Of a stretch of 64,000 bases of DNA, positions 34,943 through 45,959 are shown piece after piece. The position numbers were made by a program, and so were the translations under genes. Position 1 is the stretch's first letter. Every line of letters begins with the position of its first letter. Source of the DNA: Limnomonas spitsbergensis (Eukaryota; Chlorophyta; Chlorophyceae; Chlamydomonadales); the NCBI GenBank assembly GCA_037349105.1, contig JAYJMM010000120.1:2005001-2069000 (forward strand), in the 5' to 3' direction. Below the pieces are notes generated by a model. That model was not told the DNA's origin. It made no database searches and saw only the letters and a list, made by a program, of their open reading frames with translations.

Positions 34943-35137
34943 TTACACGTCAACGCCTTGCACCAGGAAGCCGGGGTCCATCTTGACCTGGCCCACCATG
35001 AACAGGATGTATGTTAGCAGGTGCACATGCTTGGGCGACCAGCCGTGCCAGTCGATGCTACTGCGCAATGCCATCCCGCCGCCCAGGACCAGCTTGGGCA
35101 TGCGGGTCAGCAGTTGCTTTGACCTATTGGGCCAAGG
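34943..35137 (-). CDS. Coding-like terminal exon, unknown
   Basis: Minus-strand open frame with coding-like content ending in TAA at 34943-34945. It includes MPKLVLGGGMALRSS, DWHGWSPKHVHLLTYILF and QVKMDPGFLVQGVDV. The middle is hydrophobic. I could not fix an acceptor or other exons and recognise no family. It may be a gene fragment stranded beside the large minisatellite. The flanking 33751-34942 shows nothing else supportable. Confidence 0.25.
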   Translation of the reverse strand, partial: PWPNRSKQLLTRMPKLVLGGGMALRSSIDWHGWSPKHVHLLTYILFMVGQVKMDPGFLVQGVDV

Positions 35138-35189
35138 AGGCTATGCCCAGAAGCAGCTTCAGGCCCTGGGCAAAAGGGGGGAGTAGGCA

Positions 35190-38100
35190 GTGCCAAACCT
35201 AAAACCTGGACAGGAGGGGGGTTTGGGTGCATGGTCATACATAAACCCTGGACAGTAGGGGGGGGGGGGGTGCAGGATCATACATAAACCCTGGATATGA
35301 GGGGGGGGGGGGGTAATGTCGTACTTCAACCCTGGTCAGGAGGGGGGGGGGTGCAGGGTCATACTTCAACCCTGGACAGGAGGGGGGGGGTGCAGGATCA
35401 TACCTAAAACCTGGATATGAGGGAGGGGGGGTTGCATGATCATACCTAAAGCCTGGTCAGGAGGGGAGGGTGCAGGATCATACCTAAAACCTGGATATGA
35501 GGGGGGGGGGGTGCAGGATCATACCTAAACCCTGGATATGAGGGGGGGGGTGCAGGATCATACCTAAACCCTGGACAGGAGGGGGGGTTGCAGGATCATA
35601 CATAAACCCTGGATATGAGGAGGGGGGTGCAGGATCATACATAAACGCTGGGCAGGAGGGTGTGTGAGCAGTATCATACCAAAACCCTGGACAGGAGTGG
35701 GGGGGGGGTAGCAGGGTCATACATAAACACTGGACAGGAGGGGGGGGGGTGCAGGGTCATACATAAACCCTGGGCAGGAGGGGGGGGTGCAGGGTCATAC
35801 CTAAACCCTGGATATGAGGGGGGAGGGGGGGGGGGGGGGGTCATTCCTAAACCTTGGACAGGAGAGGAGGGGGGTGGCAGGGTCATACCTAAACCCTGGG
35901 CAGGAGGGGGGGGAGGGGGGGGGGTTGCAGGGTCATACTTAAACCCTGAACAGTAGGGGGGGGGGGGGGGGTTGCAGGGTCATACCCAAACCCTGGTAAG
36001 GAGGGGGGGCGGGTGCAGGGTAATACCTAAACCCTGGGCAGGAGGGGGGGGGGGGGGAGGGTGCAGGGTCATACCTAAACCCTGGGCAGGAGGGGGGGGT
36101 GCAGGGTCCCACCTAAACCCTGGGCAGGAGGGGGGGTGCAGGATCATACCTAAAACCTGGATATGAGGGGGGGGGGGGGGGTGCAGGATCATACATAAAC
36201 CCTGGGCAGGAGGGGGGGGGGGGGGGTGCAGGATCATACATAAACCCTGGGCAGGAGGGGGGGGTGCAGGTTCATACCTAAACCCTGGGCAGGAGGGGGG
36301 GTGCAGGGTCCTACCAAAACCCTGGGCAGGAGGGGAGGGTGCAGGGTCATACCTAAACCCTGGGCAGGAGGGGGGGGGGTGCAGGGTCATACCTAAACCC
36401 TGGGCAGGAGGGGGGGGGGGGGGGGTGCAGGGTCATACCTAAACCCTGGGCAGGAGGGGGGGTGCAGGATCATACCTAAAACCTGGATATGAGGGGGGGG
36501 GGGTGCAGGATCATACCTAAACCATGGACAGGAGGGAGGGGGTGCAGGATCATACATAAACCCTGGGCAGGAGGGGGGGGGTGCAGGATCATACATAAAC
36601 CCTGGTCAGGAGGGGGGGGGTGCAGGATCATACATAAACCCTGGTCAGGAGGGGGGGGGGTGCAGGATCATACATAAACCCTGGGCAGGAAGGGGGGGTT
36701 CAGGATCATACATAAACCCTGGGCAGGAGGGGGGGGGTGTGTAGGATCATACATAAACTCTGGTCAGGAGGGGGGGGGGGGGGGGGTGCAGGATCATACA
36801 TAAACCCTGGGCAGGAGGGGGGGGTGCAGGATCATACATAAACCCTGTACCTAAACCCTGGACAGGAGGGGGGGTTGCAGGATCATACATAAACCCTGGA
36901 TATGAGGAGGGGGGTGCAGGATCATACATAAACGCTGGGCAGGAGGGTGTGTGAGCAGTATCATACCAAAACCCTGGACAGGAGGGGGGGGGTGCAGGTT
37001 CATACCTAAACCCTGGGCAGGAGGGGGGGTGCAGGGTCCTACCAAAACCCTGGGCAGGAGGGGAGGGTGCAGGGTCATACCTAAACCCTGGGCAGGAGGG
37101 GGGGGTGCAGGATCATACCCAAACCCTGGGCAGGAGGGGGGGGGGGGGGGGGGGCAGGGTCATACCTAAACCCTGGGCAGGAGGGGAGGGTGCAGGATCA
37201 TACCTAAAACCTGGATATGAGGGGGGGGGGGATGCAGGATCATACCTAAACCCTGGTCAGGAGGGGGGGAGTGTGCAGGATCATACATAAACCCTGGGCA
37301 GGAGGGGGGGGGTGCAGGATCATACATAAACCCTGGGCAGGAGGGGGGGGTGCAGGATCATACATAAACCCTGGTCAGGAGGGGTGGGGGGGTGCAGGAT
37401 CATACATAAACCCTGGGCAGGAGGGGGGGGTGCAGGATCATACATAAACCCTGGGCAGGAGGGGGGGGTGCAGGATAATACATAAACCCTGGGCAGGAGG
37501 GGGGGGTGCAGGATCATACATAAACCCTGGGCAGGAGGGGGGGGTGCAGGATCATACATAAACCCTGGGCAGGAGGGGGGGGTGCAGGATCATACATAAA
37601 CCCTGGGCAGGAGGGGGGGGTGCAGGGTCATACCTAAACCCTGGTCAGGAGGGGGGGGTGCAGGATCATACAAAAACCCTGGGTAGGAGGGGGGGGTGCA
37701 GGATCATACTTGAACCCTGGGCAGGAGGGGAGGGTGCAGGATCATACCTAAACCCTGGTCAGGAGGGGGGGGGGGTGCAGGATCATACATAAACCCTGGG
37801 CAGGAGGGGGGGGGTGCAGGATCATACATAAACCCTGGTCAGGAGGGGGGGAGGGTGCAGGATCATACATAAACCCTGGGCAGGAGGGGGGGGTGCAGGA
37901 TCATGCATAAACCCTGGGCAGGAGGGGGGGGTGCAGGATCATACATAAACCCTGGTCAGGAGGGGGGGGGGGTGCAGGATCATACATAAACCCTGGGCAG
38001 GAGGGGGGGGTGCAGGATCATACATAAACCCTGGGCAGGAGGGGGGGGTGCAGGGTCATACTTAAACCCTGGTCAGGAGGGGGGGGGTGCAGGATCATAC

Positions 38101-39125
38101 ATAAACCCTGGGCAGGAGGGGGGGGTGCAGGATCATACATAAACCCTGGTTAGGAGGGGGGGGGGGTGCAGGATCATACATAAACACTGGACAGGAGGGG
38201 GGTGTGCAGGATCATACATAAACCCTGGGCAGGAGGGGGGGGTGCAGGATCATACATAAACCCTGGGCAGGAGGGGGGGATGCAGGATCATACCTAAACC
38301 CTGGTCAGGAGGGGGGGGTGCAGGATCATTCATAAACCCTGGGCAGGAGGGGGGTGTGCAGGATCATACATAAACCCTGGGCAGGAGGGGGGGGTGCAGG
38401 ATCATACATAAACCCTGGGCAGGAGGGGGGGATGCAGGATCATACAAAAACCCTGGGCAGGAGGGGAGTAGCAGGATCATACATAAACCCTGGGCAGGAG
38501 GGGGGGGTGCAGGATCATACATAAACCCTGGGCAGGAGGGGGGTAGCAGGGTCATACCTAAAACCTGGTCAGGAGGGGGGGCGGTGCAGGGTCATACATA
38601 AACCCTGGACAGGAGGGGGGTAGCAGGGTCATACCTTAACCCTGGACAGGAGGGAGGGGGTGCAGGGTCATACTTTAACCCTGGACAGGAGGTGGTGGGT
38701 GGGGTGCAGGGGCATATCTAAACCCTGGACAGGAGGGGGTGGATGGGGTGCAGGGGCATATCTAAACCCTGGACAGGAGGGGGTGGATGGGGTGCAGGGG
38801 CATATCTAAACCCTGGACAGGAGGGGGTGGATGGGGTGCAGGGTCATACTTTAACCCTGGACAGGAGGGGGTGGATGGGGTGCAGGGGCATATCTAAACC
38901 CTGGACAGGAGGGGGTGGATGGGGTGCAGGGGCATATCTAAACCCTGGACAGGAGGGGGTGGATGGGGTGCAGGGGCATATCTAAACCCTGGACAGGAGG
39001 GGGTGGATGGGGTGCAGGGGCATATCTAAACCCTGGACAGGAGGGAGGGGGTGCAGGGTCATACTTTAACCCTGGACAGGAGGGGGTGGATGGGGTGCAG
39101 GGGCATATCTTAACCACGGGCATGA
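35190..39125. repeat. 3.9-kb G-rich minisatellite, ~38-bp unit
   Basis: About 100 tandem units of aaaccctgggcaggag, a G run of 6-20, then tgcaggatcatacat. G-run length varies from unit to unit. The last 450 bp use a longer variant containing gggggtggatggggtgcagg. Each unit can contribute a long G tract, so the plus strand has strong G-quadruplex potential. Open frames within it are compositional. Confidence 0.97.
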
Positions 39126-40950
39126 GGGGGGAGGTTTGCAGGGGCACACCTACGACAGCCTTCCTGGTAGAAGCAGGTTACGCTGGGGCCATACTGGGGT
39201 TTGCTTCACCTACAATTATCTACACGACGCCTTTATTTCCCAGTTTATTGCCGAATTTCTTTGTTTAAATAGCATTTTTAGTGTACAGTCCTCACATGCT
39301 TCTATTTTCTGCATGTGTCAAGTACTAGGAACATCAGCATATTTTTTGTGCATGAACCGTAGTATGCATGGAGTACGGTACCTACATAAATAGCTAGCGA
39401 TAATGGACTACCCTCTCAATGGGCTGCACCTTAAAGTCGTTTATAATATTCTATGGTATCGCCATTTATGATTAGTATTATATGGATCGGTATAAAGCTC
39501 ATGGCCTAATAAAGACCCAAATTGTGTTCTTCCGACGGCGGCCGCTTGGGGACGCCGCTCAGCTCCAAGCGATCAATTTGAGTAACAGACGGTAGAGGCG
39601 GGATGCCCCACGAATTAAATTTGGGTCCCCAAATGGTAAATGCGCTAAGCGCTTCTACCGTCAAGGACACACCTTTAATTCGTGGGGTTACTACAAATGG
39701 CCATCCACGTAGTGGTTGCATTTTTAGGGCCTCTTCGCGCTCTACAGGATCACCGGGTTCAGTCGTTTACCTGGTCTCTTGATTCACACCTAGATCTTGG
39801 TCAGTTGATTCACACATTTCACTGGTCTCTTGATTCACACTTTCCTGGTTTGCATACTTGCCTAGATGCCCGTTCGGAGGCACAACGTCTGCCACGGGCC
39901 AGAAGTTTGAGTGTGTCCGGCATCACCAGGGGGACCAGACCCACGAACAGGTACGCACTGCCGAGGGTGGGCAGCTTGCCCGTCACATGTGACATGGATC
40001 CTTTAGACCTGCGGGGATGGGGTGGCTCATTAGGGTTGAGGGTTAAGGCCAGGTTTAGGCCGGATCACCGCCTTGCCCGAGGGCCTCCCATCAGTTGCTT
40101 TGGCCAGTCCAAATCGCCTCCCTGAGCTACCAAGCTTGTCGCAAGGGTGCAATAAGTCATTGGCTTGCACTTAAAATGAACATGATTGCGGACAATGAGG
40201 CTGGTCCCAGCTATAGACGCCACCAGTCTTGCCCACAATCTCTCCATCTGTTTGGCTGATCCCCAAGGGATCAAAGGAGCTTGTCTCGCTGGTAAGCATC
40301 CTTAAACATCGTGTCCTCATCGACAGTCAGACAAGCATTGAGATCCAACACAAGTGCACCATTCTAACCGGCCGCTTATCATCCGAATAGGGCACCACGA
40401 TGGGCATCTTGATAGACGCGGCTTTAGAAGAAATAGCTGGTCAACAGCAGTGCAAGATCAACGCCTTGACAGCCATCATTTACACCCTCAATGGTCATAT
40501 CCTCGAACTTTCGGCCAAGGTCGAGGACGTCAGTTGGAGGCCCTTCCTCGCATGGGGGCCTCACCGGATGCCATGCTAGAGTGCAAGCCAACAGACAGGG
40601 GGCATGTGTGCGTTGGGTGCAAGGCAACATCCAAATGCAGTGACTTCACTGAACCAGGCGATGGCACAAGGGCATACCAGCTTCTGCATTCTGGCACAGA
40701 TGCTATGCCATGACCCGTAGGACTCTAGCATGCCCCTGTGTGCCTAGTCCAATGCAATAGATTGCAAACTATTATATTTGGCGTTTTAATCAATGGGACA
40801 ACGCGTATGACGACAAGTGAATTATCACATCGTACCCTCGGGGGTTTACTGATCCTGTTTTTACTGTGACCAGGCCCAGGAGACTTCCCTGCCCATAATA
40901 ACCTTTTATTTTGCCCAACACAGCATACGAATCTACCAGTCAGCAGCGAA
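39126..40950. other. Intergenic, no gene supported
   Basis: Includes a minus-strand open segment at about 39870-39995 with a hydrophobic stretch (LGSAYLFVGLVPLVMPDTLK). Its acceptor and family are unknown; it may be a gene fragment. The 5' flank of the ankyrin gene begins near 40700. No promoter motif was recognised. Confidence 0.3.
39606..39687. repeat. Inverted repeat, 14-bp arms
   Basis: ccccacgaattaaa at 39606-39619 and its exact reverse complement at 39674-39687, separated by 54 bp. The spacer contains two further small palindromes (gcgctaagcgc and ttgggtccccaaa). It could be a small hairpin element. Confidence 0.7.
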
Positions 40951-42153
40951 ATGGACGTGGTCGGAGATCCGAATGTGATCCGAACGACATTGGATGACCT
41001 CCCCGAGGAACTGCTTGGCGCCATCTTAATTCGCGCTGGATATTGGTATACAGCTGATACGACCCTTGCGGCCTGGAACGTGTGCCCCAGGTGGCGCGAC
41101 TGCTTACGCGGGAGCTTGCAACGCCTTTGCGATCTCTTGATCGAGGTCCACGGGGCCGAGGAGGCGCTCGCAAGGGCTACGCAATGTGATAGCCACGCAG
41201 TGGACGCAGGCGCACTCGCGATGCAGCTCATGCACTTTGTAAGAGCTGACTGCCAGGGTGGACGTATGCTGATTCTAGCTGCATCACGTGGCAGCCAAGC
41301 TCTAGTTCGTATGTTCCTTGAGTCGCCGGAGCATGCGCCTCGAGCGGACTGCTGGGATGGACTGGCGTTGTACAATGCGGCTTTAGGTGGCCATGAGGAA
41401 GTGGTGCGTATGCTTCTGCAGTGGGCAGAGCATGCACCTCATGCGGACTGCCGTGATGGCATGGCATTGTTCCATGCAGCTATGGGTGGTCAAGAAGCAG
41501 TGGTGCGTATGCTTCTTACATGGGAGACGCATGCGCCTCGTGCAGACTGCCAGAACGGCGCGGCGTTGTGTTGTGCGGCTAGGAGTGGCCATGAGGGAGT
41601 GGTGCGCATACTTCTAGGGTGGGGGGAGCATGCGCCTCGTGCGGATTGTGACAGTGGCATGGCGTTATGTTGCGCGGCTAGGGGTGGCCATGAGGCAGTG
41701 GTGCGTATGCTTCTTGAGTGGGAGGAAAATGCGCCTCGTGCGGACTGTCAGCACGGCAAGGCGTTGTGTGATGCAGCTCTGAAGGGCCACGAAGGAGTGG
41801 TGCGTATTTTGTTTGAGAAGTGGCCCGTGGATGCGCCGTACACAAAGTGGGTCCGCGATAGGGCAGTGCACAAAGCAGCTTCAAATGGACACGAGGCACT
41901 GGTGCCTATCCTCCTTCATGCGCTTCCGGAGCATTCGCATGTTGGGGATGACGGGGATTATGAGGTTAGTGATGGGGATGATGACGATTCTTCAGAAATG
42001 GGCGAGGAGGGTGAGGAGGGCGATAGCGAGGGGGGGGAAGAGGAAGTGAGCGAGGTGAGTGAGCTGGGCGATATTGAGGGGGGGGAGGAGAGCGAGGAGA
42101 GTGAAGAGGAGGGTGAGGACGGTCATAGTGAGGACATTGAAGAGGGTGTGTAG
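40951..42153 (+). CDS. F-box and ankyrin-repeat protein, intronless
   Basis: One uninterrupted 400-codon frame starting at an ATG in good context (A at -3, G at +4). Residues about 13-57 resemble an F-box (LDDLPEELLGAILI, then WNVCPRWRD). Residues about 105-325 are roughly seven ankyrin units of 33 residues with a GHEAVVRMLLEWEENAPRAD-type consensus. Residues 330-400 are almost entirely Asp, Glu, Ser and Gly. F-box/ankyrin proteins often act as substrate receptors of SCF ubiquitin ligases; that role is inference. The repeats are very similar in DNA sequence, which suggests recent unit duplication or gene conversion. The lack of introns contrasts with every conserved neighbour and fits either a retrocopied or a fast-expanding family. 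Confidence 0.85.
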   Translation: MDVVGDPNVIRTTLDDLPEELLGAILIRAGYWYTADTTLAAWNVCPRWRDCLRGSLQRLCDLLIEVHGAEEALARATQCDSHAVDAGALAMQLMHFVRADCQGGRMLILAASRGSQALVRMFLESPEHAPRADCWDGLALYNAALGGHEEVVRMLLQWAEHAPHADCRDGMALFHAAMGGQEAVVRMLLTWETHAPRADCQNGAALCCAARSGHEGVVRILLGWGEHAPRADCDSGMALCCAARGGHEAVVRMLLEWEENAPRADCQHGKALCDAALKGHEGVVRILFEKWPVDAPYTKWVRDRAVHKAASNGHEALVPILLHALPEHSHVGDDGDYEVSDGDDDDSSEMGEEGEEGDSEGGEEEVSEVSELGDIEGGEESEESEEEGEDGHSEDIEEGV

Positions 42154-42784
42154 GGCGAGGTGCGTGAAGAGGGAGGGGAGGGTGATCGCTGGGATAGGGA
42201 CATGGAGTATACGTGACCTCAAAGGCCCATGAGCCAGTCACTAGCTTGAAGAGGAATTCATGCCAAACGTGTGCCCACTTCAAATCAGGGACCCTTTGTA
42301 GGCTTTAACTAACAGTTTGAGATATTTTGGGGCCTCCTTATTTCTGGTTTTCCAGCCTGAGGGTTTGGTGGGGCGGTGGCGTCCATTTTGGATCCCTAAC
42401 GTAGATGCCCAAGTACTCTTCTCGTGATAATATATTAATATGGGATAGCTCTATGGCGCCTTTGCCTCTGCTCTAACGCAATCCATCCCTAACTATGATT
42501 TTTTCTTGGCACCATGTGGCAGCGCATAGGCAGGCATATGAAGAGCATATGTTTGAAGATAAAGGCATAGGGTCGTTCGTGAGTTGTGTTTTTCATGGTG
42601 GGGCACATGCTTCATGGTGAATAGTATTAAGCCATGCGCGTACTTCAGAGTGTCCATATACATGGCCTAGTTGAATATTGTCATCTTGTTTTGCGCTTGT
42701 TCACTACTCATTAAGTTGGAGGTCGTTCTTTGTGCTTACTACGGAGGACTGAGGCGTTGTCCAGGGATGGCTTATGTTCTTGTC
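42154..42784. other. 3' flank of ankyrin gene
   Basis: No gene supported. The first 30 bp continue the purine-rich composition of the acidic tail. Confidence 0.35.
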
Positions 42785-43120
42785 AAGTGTGTGCGCAGCA
42801 GCACCACTGTACCCACTGGCATGTACTGCCTGTGCGCAGCAGCACCACTGTACCCACTGGCATGCACTGCCTGTGCGCAGCAGCACCACTGTACCCACTG
42901 GCATGTACTGCCTGTGCGCAGCAGCACCACTGTACCCACTGGCATGCACTGCCTGTGCGCAGGAGCACCACTGCACTCAATGGCATGTACTGCCTGTGCG
43001 CAGCAGCACCACTGCACCCACTGGCATGCACTGCCTGTGCGCAGGAGCACCACTGCACTCAATGGCATGCACTGCTTGTGCGCAGCAGCACCACTGCACC
43101 CACTGACATGCACCACATAC
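42785..43120. repeat. 41-bp minisatellite open in all frames
   Basis: About eight copies of a 41-bp unit (gtgcgcagcagcaccactg then tacccactggcatgtactgcc). Because 41 is not a multiple of three, each strand cycles through all frames, and none contains a stop. The resulting overlapping frames on both strands are therefore not evidence of genes. Confidence 0.9.
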
Positions 43121-45283
43121 ATGGTGATGCATCGCCGTACTACGTTTTTTTAAGGGGGGGGGGGGCAGAAGTAGGAAATTATATTTACCAACAGTGAAAA
43201 CACTTTTCGTACGAGCTTTTGTGGCCGTTTGAGCCCTTTTTGTGCTTTGTGCTTTTTGTGCGCGTGCCTCTCTCATTAATGCGCGCATTATCTCAAGTCT
43301 CGAAGAAGGCCAAGATTACAGAAATGTTTGTGTTTGCTCCTCAGTTTTGTAGTATTGGGTGGCCAACCTAACACCGTCAAATCCAAGCAAAATAGCTTTG
43401 CGACAAACGCCTGACTTACTATGATTGTGATAGAGGAGATTTTGTGAGGCTTAATTGCGAGAGGAGATATCCTGAAATGGGTACTTACGGTGTGAGTGGG
43501 AATTGCATCATCACCCTCAATGGTCCCTCATGCCTTGAAAACCCAAGTCGAGCTTGATTTAGGATAAAGCAATATCATAATGTAGCATGGTCATGCGTAC
43601 ATGCCTAGGGGTTACAGACAGAAGTGAATCAAGAAAACTGCGTCCCTCAAGGGCGCAAGAGTTCATATGGGAAAACGTGTGGCATATGCATAGGCCCTGT
43701 CTGCACCATTACCAAAAGCGGACAGATGAAGCATTCAGAAATAAGTGATACCATGAGAAGAGAGCAGTAGCAAACAATAGGTAATGCATGTGGCAAGTAG
43801 CGGCCGTACATTGCAGCCTATACCTCCTTTCCTTTTTCCTCCCAACCAGACAGGACGTCGGAGAGCCTGCAGGCAAGGGTGTGAGGCCCTGGTTTTCTGC
43901 AACTTGTAGTTGAACTTTTTGAAGGCTAGTCTCTTCAGGGGTAGGGATACGGTTTGCCAGACTTTTGTGTTCTTGTTGGTTGGTGGGTGAAGTTGCTATC
44001 CTTTCTTTCCTCTTGTGCCTTCTCCCTCGACTTTCCAAGCTGACTTTTTGTTTGCCGACGTTGCTGAGCTTCATTGTAGCACGGCCCAGAGGTCTAACGT
44101 CATTAACATAGCAGCTGGGAGTCTTAACGAAGAGATAAGAGATGGGAGTAGTAACAGAGAGATAGTATTTGGGAGCAGTTACGGAGAGACGGCACTCAGT
44201 TGCGAGTTGTGTAACAGAGCTGGCACCCTGCCTCAAGTTATAACAAAGAGCTGGCAGATGTGAGTAGTGACAGAGAGATGGCAATTGCGAGTGATTGAGA
44301 GGTAGCAGTTGGGAGTAACAACGGAGAGATCTCAGCGGTAAGTAGTACCGGGGAGATAGCAGATGGGAAAAGTAACTAAGAGATGGCAGTTGGGAGTATT
44401 AATAACGGAGAGATAGCACATGGGAGATGAAAGGGAGAGACGTAGCATCTTGAATGATCCAGTTTTCTTGCAAGTGTCCTTGTTTGTGTTTGGGCTCCAG
44501 TTTTCTTTCCTTTCTTCATGATTCCATAGGACCACTCGCTCCGCCATCTGCAAATATAAGACTCGTCGACAATGCACGCATAGTCGCATGACATAATTCC
44601 TTACTTCATAGCAAACAGTGCCACCGGGGTGGCGGGGCCACTGCACCGTTTGACTAAGTCATGGGTGTGCGACCAACAGTGCTTGTGGTTGCTGAGCTGT
44701 GCCCCCCCTCCCCCATGCTAGTATTGCATGTCAAGAGGGGTCTGGTTTCAATTAGTTATATTATTATATGATGGATGGAGATTGAAAGCAATGTTCTGTC
44801 CTTCCTAGCAGCAACAAAGGTTTGACTGGGTTTTACGGTACTGGCTGAAAGCGCTACAAGGGAGGAAATAAAAATTATAGGAACTGCTGCGCGATTTTAA
44901 ATTAAATCAACTAATGCGCAGCATTAAATTAAATTGAACTTTTGCCGCTGCGCGGCCGTTTATTCGCTGCGTGACGAAAATTGTGAACGAATGTTTTGGG
45001 GTGTGTGCGATTGGTGTGCGGACTCTATGTCCATTTACGGTAATTTAACTTACATGATGGGCATAATAGACACATAGTATCATGTTGAGGAAGATCAAAG
45101 GTGGGACAGCATCGGGACGCAGGATTTATGTGCCATGCATGTGCTGATGCATGGCTGTGTGCGTTTGATTGCACAAGTATCGGTACAAGAACCGGTAGTT
45201 TACGCTCATATCCTCCTATATCCGGCTTTCCATGGCTGGTGGAAGCTGGGACAGTGGCGGCAAAGGGCAACGGCTATATTCAC
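43121..45283. other. Intergenic with degenerate GAGAGATGGCAG repeats
   Basis: Approximately 44105-44430 holds 25-30-bp degenerate units of agagagatggcagttgggag with agtaac. A minus-strand frame at 43709-44284 overlaps this repeat and is not convincing. The missing C-terminal exon of the SRP14-like gene could lie here. One candidate follows an acceptor near 44550 and is Lys-rich, but the match is weak. Confidence 0.35.
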
Positions 45284-45566
45284 CTTCATGATATTCATCA
45301 TACCGTAGCCTGCTGGAACTTCAAGAACGCAGATGCTGACGGTGTCAGCCTGACACCAGGGTGGTGATCTCCAGCTTATTTTCCTTCATGCCCCGCACCG
45401 CTCGCACGAGGCATTGGCAGTCATCAGGCGGGTATAGCACCCTCTTGCTCTGCCTTGGCTTTTTGTTGCTGCTCTTCATGGTGGTCCAAACGCTGCCTGA
45501 GCTCTTGGACCGCTCAAAAGTCTTGTTCAGCTCATTCAAGAAGCGATTCGTGTCTATTTGGCCCAT
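45284..45566 (-). pseudogene. SRP14: SRP14-like gene with two frame breaks
   Basis: The 73-codon frame from the ATG at 45566 matches the signal recognition particle 14-kDa subunit: FLNELNKTFERSKSSGSVWT, then CLVRAVRGMKENKLEITTLV. SRP14 binds the Alu domain of SRP RNA with SRP9 and slows translation. The frame stops near 45343. The next family block (SAFLKFQQ) follows in a second frame and YGMMNIMK in a third. Each step fits loss of one base. A GTGAAT donor follows at 45283. A 17-bp palindrome (ggtgtcagcctgacacc, 45341-45357) sits at the first break. Either this is a recent pseudogene or the assembly has single-base deletions. The first 73 codons have no intron, unlike the neighbours. Confidence 0.75.
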
Positions 45567-45959
45567 GATGTTTCATATGTATACACAAGAGTACCCCTTG
45601 ACGGTGCAGGGTGGGTGGGTGAAAAGATATGCGCAGGCTGCTGCTCTGTCGCTGACGTGGCTGAGGAACTTGACGGGTAGCTGAGTTTGATTAGGGGTTC
45701 GATCAGGGGAGGGTTCGATCAGGGATCTATGCTTGATGTCAGGGAAAACCTCTGGTTGGAGAATCCTGTTCACGGGGTCAGAAGCTCAATTTTAACTCAA
45801 CCTATGGAGGAACTCTCGGAAATATTACGCAACATTATCCGGCCTAGCGTTGCCACACAAGTACTGGTACTCTTGGTTTGACTGTTCGACATTCCTGCTC
45901 AAGCGCGAGTGCGTAATACAGACGACTTCTCATTAGCCATCGCCGAGAATCTTTAGGCA
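45567..45959. promoter_or_regulatory. Divergent promoter region SRP14-like / DUF1279
   Basis: 393 bp separate the SRP14-like start (minus) from the DUF1279 start (plus), so both promoters probably lie here. This is inference from layout. No TATA box or other motif is assigned. Confidence 0.3.

Noticed and set aside
35190..39125. Telomere or centromere tract
   Set aside because: The unit is a 38-bp minisatellite with variable G runs, not a pure telomere repeat. Unique genes continue on both sides.
42671..43197. Overlapping frames on both strands, 90-160 codons
   Set aside because: The 41-bp array is stop-free in every frame, so open length carries no information.
43709..44284. 191-codon minus frame as a gene
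   Set aside because: Its N-terminal half is degenerate tandem repeat, there is no family similarity, and composition is unlike the confirmed exons.
45361..45684. 107-codon plus frame with a hydrophobic segment
   Set aside because: It is antisense to the SRP14-like frame, whose family match is on minus.
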